A stretch of 62,074 bases of DNA from Rickettsiales bacterium (lineage in GTDB: Bacteria; Pseudomonadota; Alphaproteobacteria; UBA8366). Below the pieces are notes generated by a model. That model was given only the letters and a program-made list of their open reading frames with translations. It was not told the DNA's origin and searched no databases. Every line of letters starts with the position of its first letter. Position 1 is the stretch's first letter. Shown here in pieces: positions 24,483-33,584 of the stretch. The stretch spans positions 1 through 62,074 of the forward strand of contig PBOZ01000096.1 in the NCBI GenBank assembly GCA_002724555.1, given 5' to 3'. Position numbers and translations under genes: made by a program.

Positions 24483-26344
24483 GCCACATTCTCGGATGAG
24501 GCACGTGATTGAAGTTCGTACAGCTGACGGTATCGGGTGTCGGACGCCATCAATTGCTTGTGGCTGCCTCGTTCCACAATCTTTCCACCTTCTAAAAATA
24601 GTATTTCGTCCGCATGCATGAGCGATGTCAGTCGATGAGCAACAATTATGATGGAACGGTCGGAGATGAATTTGTTTAGCGCTTTACGGATTTGTCCTTC
24701 CGTCGCAGCATCGACGGCGGCTGTTGAATCGTCAAATACTAGTACTTTTGCATCTGGCAGAATCGCGCGGGCTATAGAGAGGCGTTGGCGTTGCCCGCCT
24801 GACAATGAAACACCGCGCTCTCCGACCAAAGTGTCATAGGATTCTGGAAGCTCTTGAATGTAGTTATGAAGCTGTGCGGTTTGTGCCGAATGCTCGATAT
24901 CGGGCCGTGCTGCCCAAGGTGCGCCATAGGCGACATTGTGATTTAAGCTCGCTGTAAACAGGAAGGGTTCCTGTTGGACGATGCTAACGACGTCTCGCAG
25001 GGACCGAAGTGTAATCTCGCGTATATCTTGCCCGTCGATAGTTATTCGACCTTTGTTAACGTCATAATACCGGCCAAGGAGCTGAGCGATTGTTGTTTTT
25101 CCTGCGCCCGGTGGTCCCACGATGCCGATCATTTTTCCAGGACGTGCCTCAAATGTAATGTCACTAAGTGTCCGCTCGTCCTTTACCCAGGTGGGGTAGC
25201 GGAAGTCGACATTTTCGAAGCGGACGACACCGTCGTGTGTCTCAAGCGGTTTAGCATTTGGCGCATCGGCGACGGAGGGCCTCAGGTCAAGGACATTAAA
25301 TAGGCGGCCGCCGCATGTTGATGCCCTGGCAATCGAATTAATCATCCAGCCGATTTGTCGCACCGGCATCCGCAAGATCAGCATAAATGTTAACGTTTCG
25401 GTCAGCTGGCCAAGGGTAACGGTCCCAGCCAAGACTTTCTCACCGCCAACCCAAAGTGTGGCGGCCATCGCAAGAAAGTAGACAAAACTCATTTGTGTTG
25501 TCGAATGCACAAAAAGACGAACCCGGCGAATGGCAATAGCGAGCGCCTTGCCAGAACTCTTATCGAAGCGAGACATCTCATAGGATTGCGCAGCAAAAGC
25601 GCGCACCACCCGGATACCCCCAAGGTTTTCTTCCATAACTTTGGTGAGATGCGACATTTGATCTTGCAGTGCCATCCATGCGTCGCGGAGTTTTAGCCGC
25701 GCAATGGAGCTTCTAAGGGCTACGATTGGCACGAAGCTTAGCGCGGTCAGACCGAGCTCAAGATCGTTTCGGATCAAAATTATGGCGCCACCACCAATTA
25801 GGCATGTCAGAAGTATCATTCTTAAAATACCGGTGTCGACCCAGTGCCTCAGACCTTCGATGTCAAGGATGCCCCGCGTCATGAGATCACCTGAATGCAC
25901 TCGGTCATGCCATGAGAAGCTCAGTTGCTGAAGTTTGCGGTAATAATCGAGGCGCAGCCGATAGCCGATCAGCTGGCCAACGGCTTCGCCTTGGTAGTTT
26001 TGCATCATTGTAAATAGGCCACGGCCAACCGCGGCAGCCAATAGAAGTAGGCCCGTTGATAGGAGGGCTTCTTCAGCAAGTTCTCGCATGCCGCCTTTCA
26101 CGGCAACGTCGGTAAGTAGGCCACGAGCCTGATCAACTGCTTGACCTAAATATTGTGGAATGCAGAGCTGGAAGGTTGCGGCGATTATGGTCGCGCAAAT
26201 TCCAACTGCCATACGCGCCTTATATCGAAACGCCATTTTTGTGATTCGATATAATACGGCAGTATCAGCTTTAGAGACGTCTATCCGGTAGTTAGCGTCA
26301 GCTTCAATGTCGACAGATGGGACGGATGCCCGAGTGTTGGTCAC
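24479..26344 (-). CDS. ABC exporter half-transporter with degenerate Walker B (TM287-like)
   Basis: A 621-residue half-exporter, first gene of the pair, starting with GTG at 26344. Six membrane helices come first (about residues 40-345), then an ATPase domain with Walker A GPPGAGKTT, Q-loop IVQQEPFLFT, a consensus signature LSGGQRQ, and Walker B VLVFDDSTAAVD. The second D replaces the catalytic Glu, so the ATP site built from this chain's Walker motifs and the partner's LSFGQ should bind but hardly hydrolyse ATP. Together the two genes encode an asymmetric heterodimeric exporter. It is divergent from the PLP aminotransferase gene. Confidence 0.9.
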   Translation of the reverse strand: MTNTRASVPSVDIEADANYRIDVSKADTAVLYRITKMAFRYKARMAVGICATIIAATFQLCIPQYLGQAVDQARGLLTDVAVKGGMRELAEEALLSTGLLLLAAAVGRGLFTMMQNYQGEAVGQLIGYRLRLDYYRKLQQLSFSWHDRVHSGDLMTRGILDIEGLRHWVDTGILRMILLTCLIGGGAIILIRNDLELGLTALSFVPIVALRSSIARLKLRDAWMALQDQMSHLTKVMEENLGGIRVVRAFAAQSYEMSRFDKSSGKALAIAIRRVRLFVHSTTQMSFVYFLAMAATLWVGGEKVLAGTVTLGQLTETLTFMLILRMPVRQIGWMINSIARASTCGGRLFNVLDLRPSVADAPNAKPLETHDGVVRFENVDFRYPTWVKDERTLSDITFEARPGKMIGIVGPPGAGKTTIAQLLGRYYDVNKGRITIDGQDIREITLRSLRDVVSIVQQEPFLFTASLNHNVAYGAPWAARPDIEHSAQTAQLHNYIQELPESYDTLVGERGVSLSGGQRQRLSIARAILPDAKVLVFDDSTAAVDAATEGQIRKALNKFISDRSIIIVAHRLTSLMHADEILFLEGGKIVERGSHKQLMASDTRYRQLYELQSRASSENVA

Positions 26345-26511
26345 GTTGTGGCTCTGGTTTCTTCCATATTTTGAATTCGCATCATTATGTCACGCTGTGT
26401 CTGATTAAGGGAGTACACATAAATAATCTCTGGCGAATTATTCTCCTGCAATCTCCCTTTTGCGGCCTATGTTCATGGGAGAGGAAAACTCGACTGCGAA
26501 AGAGGGTATAT

Positions 26512-27738
26512 ATGAGTGCCGCATTCGACTTCAAAATCCGGTTTGCGAGAGGATTGCCCGTACCGCAACCGAAGTGGACCGGTTTTCCAAAATATAATTT
26601 TATTGGTGGGCACAACGACCCGCAGAGCATACCGGTTGAAGGCCTGATTGAGGCGACTGCGCGCGTGCTACGCCGGCGCGGTCAAACGATTGCAACCTAC
26701 AATCAAGATTGTGGTCCACTTGGAGATATAGAAATGCGTGAGTTTCTCGCTGGGAAACTCTCAAAGTTTCGCGGAATGTCGTTGACGACCGAAGATATTC
26801 TCGTGACGTCAGGATCGGGGCAGGCGCTTGATCTTATTAACGATATTCTGTTGGAATCCGGCGATGCGGTGATCATGGAGGAATTTACCTATCAAGGAGC
26901 CATGAACCGGCTAAGAGCACGGGGCGTGAACGTCCTTGGTGCGAAGTTGGACGAAGGCGGAATTGATGTTGCGGCTTTAGAAATACAACTCGATGCACTT
27001 GCCGCTCAGGGCGTGATACCGAAGTTCGTTTATACCATCCCCACGGTTCAAAACCCGACGTCCTCTGTCCTAAGTATTGAAAGACGTATAGCGCTTCTGA
27101 AAGTGACCCGTGATCGGGGCATTCCTGTGGTTGAAGATGAGTGTTATGCCGACCTCCTCTGGGATGAGGAATGGCCGAACTCGATGTTGGCATTAAACGA
27201 TGCGGATCACGTGATCCATGTGGGGTCTTTTTCGAAGTATTTGGCGCCAGCACTTCGTTTGGGCTACGCCGTAGCGCCACGGGCGGTACTTGCGCAAATG
27301 ATCGCCTGCAAGGGTGGAGGTACTGGAGCGTTGGAGCAGATGGTCGTTGCCGATTACATGAAGAATAACTACGAGAAGCACGTCGACGATTTGAAGACAC
27401 GTCTCAAGGCAAAGAGTGATGCTTTGGTCGAAGCACTGGAAGAAAATTTTGGCACATCTGCGGAATTTTCGGTGCCGCCAGGCGGAATTTATCTTTGGAT
27501 AAAGTTTCCCTCGGATGTTGATACGCTGAAACTTGCTGACGAGGCGCTGAAAGCTGGCATCGCATTTAATCCGGGGCCCCAGTGGTCGGTGGACGCAGAA
27601 GCTGCACGCAATCATCTTCGTATCTGTTTTGCCAACCCAAGCATTGAGGAAATCCGAGAAGGTATTGCTAAGTTGGCTGATGTATTTCATGCAGCTACCG
27701 GTATTCCGCCACGTAGCGCCAACGTTTCGCGCGCATAA
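26512..27738 (+). CDS. class I/II PLP-dependent aminotransferase (2-aminoadipate aminotransferase-like)
   Basis: A 408-residue PLP enzyme of fold type I. ATG 26512 follows GAGGG and begins MSAAFDFKIRFARGLPVPQP; a longer frame reaches back 65 codons without family character. The PLP Lys is in GSFSKYLAPALRLGY near residue 240, with VTSGSGQALDLI as phosphate-contact region near 100 and the IPTVQNPTS motif near 180. The sequence resembles the C-terminal domain of MocR proteins and 2-aminoadipate or LysN-type aminotransferases, but there is no winged-helix DNA-binding part, so it is an enzyme and not a regulator. The amino donor is unknown. A gamma-glutamyltransferase gene follows. Confidence 0.88.
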   Translation: MSAAFDFKIRFARGLPVPQPKWTGFPKYNFIGGHNDPQSIPVEGLIEATARVLRRRGQTIATYNQDCGPLGDIEMREFLAGKLSKFRGMSLTTEDILVTSGSGQALDLINDILLESGDAVIMEEFTYQGAMNRLRARGVNVLGAKLDEGGIDVAALEIQLDALAAQGVIPKFVYTIPTVQNPTSSVLSIERRIALLKVTRDRGIPVVEDECYADLLWDEEWPNSMLALNDADHVIHVGSFSKYLAPALRLGYAVAPRAVLAQMIACKGGGTGALEQMVVADYMKNNYEKHVDDLKTRLKAKSDALVEALEENFGTSAEFSVPPGGIYLWIKFPSDVDTLKLADEALKAGIAFNPGPQWSVDAEAARNHLRICFANPSIEEIREGIAKLADVFHAATGIPPRSANVSRA

Positions 27739-27787
27739 TTATTAAATTGTTTAATTTGTGGATCTCGCCTCATCATGGAACTCAGGA

Positions 27788-29542
27788 ATGAGACGAATTT
27801 ATAAATTAACTGCCCTAATTCCACGCGGGACGCTTTTGGTGGCCTTGATTATAGGCTTTCTTTCGTACTTTTTTGCGTCCGGGATCGCGCAGGCATCCGA
27901 ACGAAAGAACTCATCTTTTCAGCCAGTTTTCGCAAAAAATGGGATGGTTTCGGCGCAGGAAGCGACCGCAACACGCATAGGTGTAGATGTTTTGCGGCAA
28001 GGCGGTAATGCTATCGATGCCGCGGTCGCAGTTGGCTTCGCGCTTGCGGTTACGTTGCCCCGTGCCGGAAACCTTGGTGGTGGCGGTTTTATGATCGTTC
28101 ATGAGGCTAAAACCAGCAAAACCCATGCGATTGACTATCGTGAGACGGCGCCGGCAGGAGCCACACGCAATATGTTTCTTGATAAAAATGGCGAATATGA
28201 TCGTGGTAAAGCTGTGGGTACGCACTTATCGGCTGGAGTGCCAGGAACGGTTGCCGGGTTAGCAAAAGCATTAGAAAAATTTGGAACAATGACCCTTGCG
28301 GAACTTATCCGCCCAGCTTTGCAATTGGCTCGGAACGGTATACCGGTGAGCCCCGGATTGCGGGAAAGTTTAACACCATCGCGTCAAAAGAAACTCGCCA
28401 GATGGCCGGCGAGCCGCGATATTTTCTTTAAACCTGATGGAACAAATTTTGAGATTGGCGAGCGATGGCGTCAACGAGATCTTGCTGTGACTTTGGAGTT
28501 AATTGCGAAGAGAGGTCCATCGGATTTTTATACTGGTGAGATTGCGGGCAAACTCGTTCGCGATATGGCAAAACATGGTGGACTAATCACACGTGATGAT
28601 CTTGCTTCCTATCGGCCTGTCATTCGTGAGCCGGTTCGAGGAAATTATCGCGGGTATGAAATTGTCTCCATGCCTCCCCCGAGTTCTGGTGGGGTGCACC
28701 TCATCCAGATGCTCAATGTAATGGAAGGTTTTGATATTGGTGGTATGGGGCATAATAGTGCCGCGTCCGTTCATGTAATGACGGAAGCTATGAAGTTTGC
28801 CTATGCAGATAGGAGCTGGCACTTGGGTGATCCAGATTTTTGGAAAGTGCCGGTCACTAAATTGACCTCAAAATCTTATGCGATGAAGATTGCGCAGCTC
28901 ATCGACGTAAAAAAAGCACGAACAGCCAGTCAAATTGGCCCTGGGGATCCGAAACTCCACGAAGGCCGGAATACCACGCATTTCTCGGTTATGGATCGGA
29001 AAGGCAATGTTGTTTCAAACACCTATACGATTAACCTCGCTTATGGCAGTGGGATTGTTGCGGAGGGTACCGGAATCTTGTGGAATAACGAGATGGATGA
29101 CTTTTCCGCTAAGCCGGGCGTGGCTAATAGTTTTGGGTTAATCGGTGGTGCTGCGAATGCAATAGAACCTGGTAAGAGACCGTTAAGTTCGATGGCGCCG
29201 ACGATCGTCTTTAAAAATGGACAACCATTGTTGGCAACAGGTAGTCCGGGTGGCAGTCGAATTATTACGACTGTTTTGCAGGTCATCTCGAATGTTATCG
29301 ATCACAAAATGGATATAGGTAAAGCTACAGCCGTACCTAGGTTCCACCATCAATGGCGGCCGAATTTTTTAAGAGTTGAATCTGGCTTTAGCGCAAAAAC
29401 CCTTTCGATCCTCAAAAATCGTGGCCATACGATCCGCACCACAGGTCTGATGGGGAGCACCCAATCGATAATGTCTATGGATGATGGTTTTTTTGGCGCC
29501 TCTGATCCGAGACGGCGAGACGCCCTGACACACGGTTATTAA
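27788..29542 (+). CDS. ggt: periplasmic gamma-glutamyltransferase
   Basis: Predicted gamma-glutamyltranspeptidase of 584 residues, an N-terminal-nucleophile hydrolase that cleaves glutathione and other gamma-glutamyl compounds in the periplasm. A signal peptide or anchor (LLVALIIGFLSYFFASGIAQA) precedes the mature chain. The self-cleavage site is NTTHFSVMD: the first Thr (residue 396) should become the nucleophile of the small subunit, as in E. coli GGT. GGSRIITTVLQ, MDDFSAKPGV, RPLSSMAPTIV and MGSTQSIM also match E. coli closely. The start could instead be GTG 27758; ATG 27788 gives the better signal peptide, although AGGA lies unusually close to it. Confidence 0.92.
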   Translation: MRRIYKLTALIPRGTLLVALIIGFLSYFFASGIAQASERKNSSFQPVFAKNGMVSAQEATATRIGVDVLRQGGNAIDAAVAVGFALAVTLPRAGNLGGGGFMIVHEAKTSKTHAIDYRETAPAGATRNMFLDKNGEYDRGKAVGTHLSAGVPGTVAGLAKALEKFGTMTLAELIRPALQLARNGIPVSPGLRESLTPSRQKKLARWPASRDIFFKPDGTNFEIGERWRQRDLAVTLELIAKRGPSDFYTGEIAGKLVRDMAKHGGLITRDDLASYRPVIREPVRGNYRGYEIVSMPPPSSGGVHLIQMLNVMEGFDIGGMGHNSAASVHVMTEAMKFAYADRSWHLGDPDFWKVPVTKLTSKSYAMKIAQLIDVKKARTASQIGPGDPKLHEGRNTTHFSVMDRKGNVVSNTYTINLAYGSGIVAEGTGILWNNEMDDFSAKPGVANSFGLIGGAANAIEPGKRPLSSMAPTIVFKNGQPLLATGSPGGSRIITTVLQVISNVIDHKMDIGKATAVPRFHHQWRPNFLRVESGFSAKTLSILKNRGHTIRTTGLMGSTQSIMSMDDGFFGASDPRRRDALTHGY

Positions 29543-29767
29543 AGCGTTTATATTCGTTTTAATGATCGTGGGTGTTATTAACGCGGTATCTTCGCTATTA
29601 AATTTTAGTATCAGTCATCTGGTTTTGATTCGGAGTTTGGTGGACTGCTCTATTCGATAAAGTTCGCTGAAATCCTACTTATGTACTTTTGTTGTCGCAT
29701 GCTTGCCGCATGATTTGATGAGTATATTCTCTTCCATAGCTTTATTTATTTTTTGCGAAAGGATCGA

Positions 29768-30487
29768 ATGATGGCGGCAAATTGTGAGTGGGTCGACGTT
29801 GGAGGTGGACTGAGAGCGTATTACGGTGCGCCTGAAGGCTCCGGGCCGCATCCTTGCGTTGTTGTGTTTATAGAAGCCTTTGGCGTGAATGATCACTTCA
29901 AAAAATTAACGGAGCGTTTGGCAGAAGACGGCTTCGCCACAATCACGCCTGATATTTATGATGGCGAAATATACGCCTATGATGACCTCGATGGAGCGAT
30001 TGGAAAACTTAAGGCGTTGGATGACGACAATGTCATGGGTCAGACGGAGCAGTGTCTTGATTGGTTGTCTGGCCGCACCGAAGCCGATACCAGTCGGGCC
30101 GGTGTTACTGGCTTTTGTATGGGTGGTCGTTATACGTTTTTGGCCAATGCTCAGCTTGCCTCTCGCTTTAAAGGTGCGGCTTCATTTTACGGCGGTGGAA
30201 TTGGGCCAGTCGAAGATTTCGTTGGGCGTAAAGTCCTTTTAGACCGGATTTCGGAAATGCACGCACCCATCCTGCTTTGGTATGGGTCGGAGGATCAATC
30301 GATCCAGCCTGATGAACTTGGCCGCATTGCGACAGCGATGGCGGAAGGAAAGCGCGAGTATCGTATGACATGCTTCCCGAATGTTGGACATGGCTTTTTT
30401 TGTGAGGATCGCGCGAGCTATGATGAGTATGCGGCCAAGATTTCCTATAGACAAACTGTGGAATTTTTCCGGGATCAGTTAGTCTAG
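29768..30487 (+). CDS. dienelactone hydrolase family protein
   Basis: A 239-residue alpha/beta hydrolase. AAAGGA before ATG 29768 sets the start. The triad of the family is visible: nucleophile Cys in GFCMGGRY (about residue 117), Asp in YGSEDQSI, and His in VGHGFFC. Dienelactone hydrolases open 4-carboxymethylenebut-2-en-4-olide in chloroaromatic degradation, but most genomic copies act on other esters or lactones. The first active-site Glu region, VFIEAFGVN, is also present. It is 13 bases upstream of a TauD-type dioxygenase gene and probably cotranscribed. A 225-base gap before it holds only a small hairpin-like repeat (GCATGC/GCATG region near 29698). Confidence 0.88.
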   Translation: MMAANCEWVDVGGGLRAYYGAPEGSGPHPCVVVFIEAFGVNDHFKKLTERLAEDGFATITPDIYDGEIYAYDDLDGAIGKLKALDDDNVMGQTEQCLDWLSGRTEADTSRAGVTGFCMGGRYTFLANAQLASRFKGAASFYGGGIGPVEDFVGRKVLLDRISEMHAPILLWYGSEDQSIQPDELGRIATAMAEGKREYRMTCFPNVGHGFFCEDRASYDEYAAKISYRQTVEFFRDQLV

Positions 30488-30500
30488 GACGGAGAAGATC

Positions 30501-31388
30501 GTGAGCGTTGAGTTTCGCCCGATGAGTGATGTTGGGGGGGCAGAAGTTATCGGCATTGATGTAAGGGCGGTGATGTCAGAGGCTACCCTTGCGACGGTTG
30601 AAGCAGGGTTCCTTGACTACGGGGTTCTTTTGTTTCGTGAACAGCCGATGACCGCGTTGGAGTTAGTGGCATTTTCACGCCAGTTCGGTGACCTTCAGCC
30701 GCATGTGCAGAAATCCTATCATCACTCTGACGCTCCAGAAGTTGTTAATATGACCAATCGGAAACCAGATGGCAGTTTTGACGAGGCTGGTGCGAGACGC
30801 GGTGCAATCGAAAATTTGCGAGATGGTTGGCATTCCGACCTTTCATATGACCCGAACCCTGCCAAGGCGACATTATTACATTCATTGGAGGTGACATCGA
30901 GTGGCGGGAATACTTGTTTTACCAATGTTGCGCGCGCATTTGCCGCGATGCCGGATACATTGAAATCTCGAGTGATTGGAAAAATGGTTGAATTTCCTTA
31001 TGGTGGTGCAAAAATGCGGAACAAGAGCGCTGCTACTGCCGCCGATGCGATGGATAACAACACTCAAAAACACGCTCAAGCCGTGCATCCGGCTATAAAC
31101 GTGCATCCTGTTAGTCGACGGCCCGCAATCTACGCAAACCCACTGTTGGCGTACTGTATTCAAGGTGTCTCCCCGCAAGAAAGCGAAGAACTGTTGGAAT
31201 CGTTGTTTGATTGGATTGATAAGCCGGAGTTTCATTGGGAGCATGAATGGAGGGTGGGGGATACAATCATGTGGGACAACCGCGGCGGTATTATGCATTC
31301 CGGCCGTTTAGACTATCCACGTGGCGAAGCCCGTCGTTTTATTCGCACGACAGTGCGGGGTGGACCGACTGAAGCTTACTGCCCCTAA
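30501..31388 (+). CDS. TauD/TfdA-family Fe(II)/2-oxoglutarate dioxygenase
   Basis: A 295-residue dioxygenase beginning with GTG at 30501 (GGAGAAG upstream). The iron triad is H111-x-D113 in GWHSDLSYD and H266 in IMHSGRL, with R278/R282 for 2-oxoglutarate. It is only distantly related to the TauD homologue at 1.4 kb. The probable operon with dienelactone hydrolase suggests oxygenation and hydrolysis steps for one substrate. It ends 13 bases before the convergent PotC-like permease gene, with no terminator between. Confidence 0.88.
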   Translation: MSVEFRPMSDVGGAEVIGIDVRAVMSEATLATVEAGFLDYGVLLFREQPMTALELVAFSRQFGDLQPHVQKSYHHSDAPEVVNMTNRKPDGSFDEAGARRGAIENLRDGWHSDLSYDPNPAKATLLHSLEVTSSGGNTCFTNVARAFAAMPDTLKSRVIGKMVEFPYGGAKMRNKSAATAADAMDNNTQKHAQAVHPAINVHPVSRRPAIYANPLLAYCIQGVSPQESEELLESLFDWIDKPEFHWEHEWRVGDTIMWDNRGGIMHSGRLDYPRGEARRFIRTTVRGGPTEAYCP

Positions 31389-31401
31389 TTGGTATCAAGC
31401 C

Positions 31402-32256
31402 TCAGGTCTCCTGTACGCCGCGTAATCGTTCACCCCGACGGCGCAGTAACTCAACAGCAATTAGAAGGCCGACCGAAACAACAACGAGTATGGTTGCGAC
31501 GGCTAATATTGTAGGGCTGATGTGTTCGCGAATGCCGGAAAACATTTGCCACGGTATTGTGCGCTGTTTAAAGCTGCCAACAAACAAGACCACGACGACC
31601 TCATCAAAAGACGTGATGAACGCGAAGAGAGCGCCAGAAATTACCCCGGGTAAAATCAATGGAACGATCACTTTAAAAAAAGTTGTCGTCGGTGAGGCGC
31701 CGAGACTGGCAGACGCTCTGATTAAATTATTGTCGAAGCCAACGAGGGTTGCAGTTACGGTAATGACAACGAATGGGGTTCCTAACGCTGCGTGTGCTAA
31801 GATCACGCCGAGGTGCGTGCCTTGCAAGCCGATGCGCGAATAGAAAAAAAACATGCCAGCTGCAGAGATGATGAGCGGGACAATCATTGGGGAGATTAGG
31901 AAGCTGATAAGCAATGTTTTGGCCGGCATGTTGGGGCGCGATAAACCAAGCGCCGCTAACGTGCCGAGAGTTGTAGCCAAGATTGTTGCGAAGAAAGCAA
32001 TTATAATGCTGTTTTTAACCGCGCCCTGCCAATTCAGATTTGAAAAAAAATCTTCGTACCACTTTAGCGAATAGCCTGCTGGATCAAGTGCTAACATTTC
32101 CTCAGTAAAGGTAAAAAAAGGCACTGCGTTAAAGGAGAGAGGGACGACGACCATTAACGGAAAGATTAGAAAAAAGAAGATACAACCACATAATATTCGG
32201 AAACCATAGTGCCAGAGGCGTTCGGGGGCTGAGAGGTATGGGGGAAGCTTCGCCAT
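31402..32256 (-). CDS. ABC transporter permease, PotC-like
   Basis: A 284-residue inner-membrane permease with six helices and the EAA coupling loop (RASASLGASPTTTFFKVIVPLILPG) near residue 190, which contacts the ATPase. It is similar to the second permease (PotC) of polyamine-type importers. Its ATG lies one base after the stop of the PotB-like gene (TGA G ATG), so the two are coupled. Last gene of the creatinase-ABC unit. Confidence 0.9.
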   Translation of the reverse strand: MAKLPPYLSAPERLWHYGFRILCGCIFFFLIFPLMVVVPLSFNAVPFFTFTEEMLALDPAGYSLKWYEDFFSNLNWQGAVKNSIIIAFFATILATTLGTLAALGLSRPNMPAKTLLISFLISPMIVPLIISAAGMFFFYSRIGLQGTHLGVILAHAALGTPFVVITVTATLVGFDNNLIRASASLGASPTTTFFKVIVPLILPGVISGALFAFITSFDEVVVVLFVGSFKQRTIPWQMFSGIREHISPTILAVATILVVVSVGLLIAVELLRRRGERLRGVQET

Positions 32257-32257
32257 C

Positions 32258-33529
32258 TCAACCCAGCTTCATGTTATCAATGCCGATAATTTTGTCGTAG
32301 AGGACATAAAGCGCGATAACTAAGCCAAGGAGAATAACACCCAGCGAAGCAGCGAGGCCCCAGTTCAGCGACCCAGAAATGTGGTAGGCAATACGATTGG
32401 AGATAAAAGTACCTTCCGTACCTCCAACGAGTTCCGGCGTAATATAATAGCCTATTGCGAGAATAAAGACGAGAATCGCGCCAGCGCCAATCCCGGGAAC
32501 CGTGTTCGGAAAATAAACCTTCCAAAAGGCAAGCCATGGGTGAGCGCCAAGTGAAATGGCGGCACGGGCGTAGCTTTTTGGAATTGTTTTCATCACGCTA
32601 AATAATGGCAAGACCATAAACGGCAGTAGAATATGCGTCATTGCGACGATGCTTCCGAATTGATTGTGGATCATCTGTGGTCGGTTGTTGTTATCAAATA
32701 ACCCACTGAAGACTAAAAGTTCGTTGATTACGCCTTGTTGTTGCAGAAGTGCAATCCAGGCGGTCGTTCGCACAAGCAGTGACGTCCAGAACGGTAAGAG
32801 GACCAAAATCAATAATAAATTAGAGGTTTTTATTGGCAGAATTGCCATGAGATAGGCGATCGGAAAGCCAAGGATGAGAGTTATCAACGTTATGATTAAA
32901 CTCAGTTTGAGTGTTCGCCAAAATAATTCAACGTAAATTCTTACGTCTTCGTCGACGCGCTTAAGAGTTCCATCCAACTGCCGTTTGGCATCGACGGCAG
33001 CGAGAAAATAACCGTCGGTATAAGCCGGAGAGAATTGTTTGATGACTCTCCAGGTCTCGATATCACCCCATTTCTTGTTTGATTTTATTAGCTCCGGTTT
33101 ATAGGGAGCAGAATTTATTCGTTTTGCCTTTCGTGCGGTAGACCGGAAAAGACTCGACATGCCGGGCATCTCATAGTTTAGCCGCTGTCCGACCCGTGTG
33201 ATTGTTCGGTTTTGACGACCCTCTTTGATGTCCTCCACCATTGCCGCGAATACGGCTTCAGAGGGTAATTTTTCCGCGTTTGCATCCCAGCTCGTTAATA
33301 ATTTTGTGCTACGGGGTAAGACCTCACTGACAATAGAGTTCTCGATTGAACGGAACAGCATGTCCACTATAGGTACGAAGAATGTAACCATGATGAAAAA
33401 AAAGAGTGGGCACACCAACAGGAGTGCCCACATTTTTTGCCGACGTATTGTTCGTGCAAGACTTAGTCGCAGCGGTATTCCATCCGCAGTGACGAGAACC
33501 GCCGCCTCTTGATGTTTTGAGTCTGTCAT
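32258..33529 (-). CDS. ABC transporter permease, PotB-like, with a large insertion after the first helix
   Basis: A 423-residue permease, about 130 residues longer than ordinary PotB (about 285). After TM1 (about residues 30-55) there is a long hydrophilic stretch up to about 200, predicted periplasmic, before the remaining five helices and the EAA loop (ARAAISLGAHPWLAFWKVYFPNTVPG). ATG 33529 is used; the TTG just before it belongs to the open frame only. The extra region has no recognised domain and could touch the binding protein. It pairs with the PotC-like permease. Confidence 0.87.
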   Translation of the reverse strand: MTDSKHQEAAVLVTADGIPLRLSLARTIRRQKMWALLLVCPLFFFIMVTFFVPIVDMLFRSIENSIVSEVLPRSTKLLTSWDANAEKLPSEAVFAAMVEDIKEGRQNRTITRVGQRLNYEMPGMSSLFRSTARKAKRINSAPYKPELIKSNKKWGDIETWRVIKQFSPAYTDGYFLAAVDAKRQLDGTLKRVDEDVRIYVELFWRTLKLSLIITLITLILGFPIAYLMAILPIKTSNLLLILVLLPFWTSLLVRTTAWIALLQQQGVINELLVFSGLFDNNNRPQMIHNQFGSIVAMTHILLPFMVLPLFSVMKTIPKSYARAAISLGAHPWLAFWKVYFPNTVPGIGAGAILVFILAIGYYITPELVGGTEGTFISNRIAYHISGSLNWGLAASLGVILLGLVIALYVLYDKIIGIDNMKLG

Positions 33530-33547
33530 CAAAATTTAGTGAAGAAT

Positions 33548-33574
33548 TACGGGGTGACTGATGGTCACCCCGTA
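33548..33574 (-). terminator. perfect hairpin between the binding-protein and permease genes
   Basis: TACGGGGTGAC (33548-33558), loop of five bases, GTCACCCCGTA (33564-33574): an 11-bp perfect stem between the binding-protein stop and the PotB-like start. On the transcribed strand it is followed by ATTCTTCACT, not by a U-run, so it is probably a partial terminator or a 3'-end stabiliser for the binding-protein mRNA. It matches the arrangement in the TRAP operon at 5.2 kb. Confidence 0.75.
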
Positions 33575-33584
33575 TGGTTAGGAT

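Noticed and set aside
27193-27690. 165-codon open frame on the minus strand
   Set aside because: Antisense to the PLP aminotransferase gene; no recognisable protein features.
26512-27738. MocR-type transcription regulator
   Set aside because: Only the aminotransferase domain is present; there is no winged-helix DNA-binding domain in the preceding frame.
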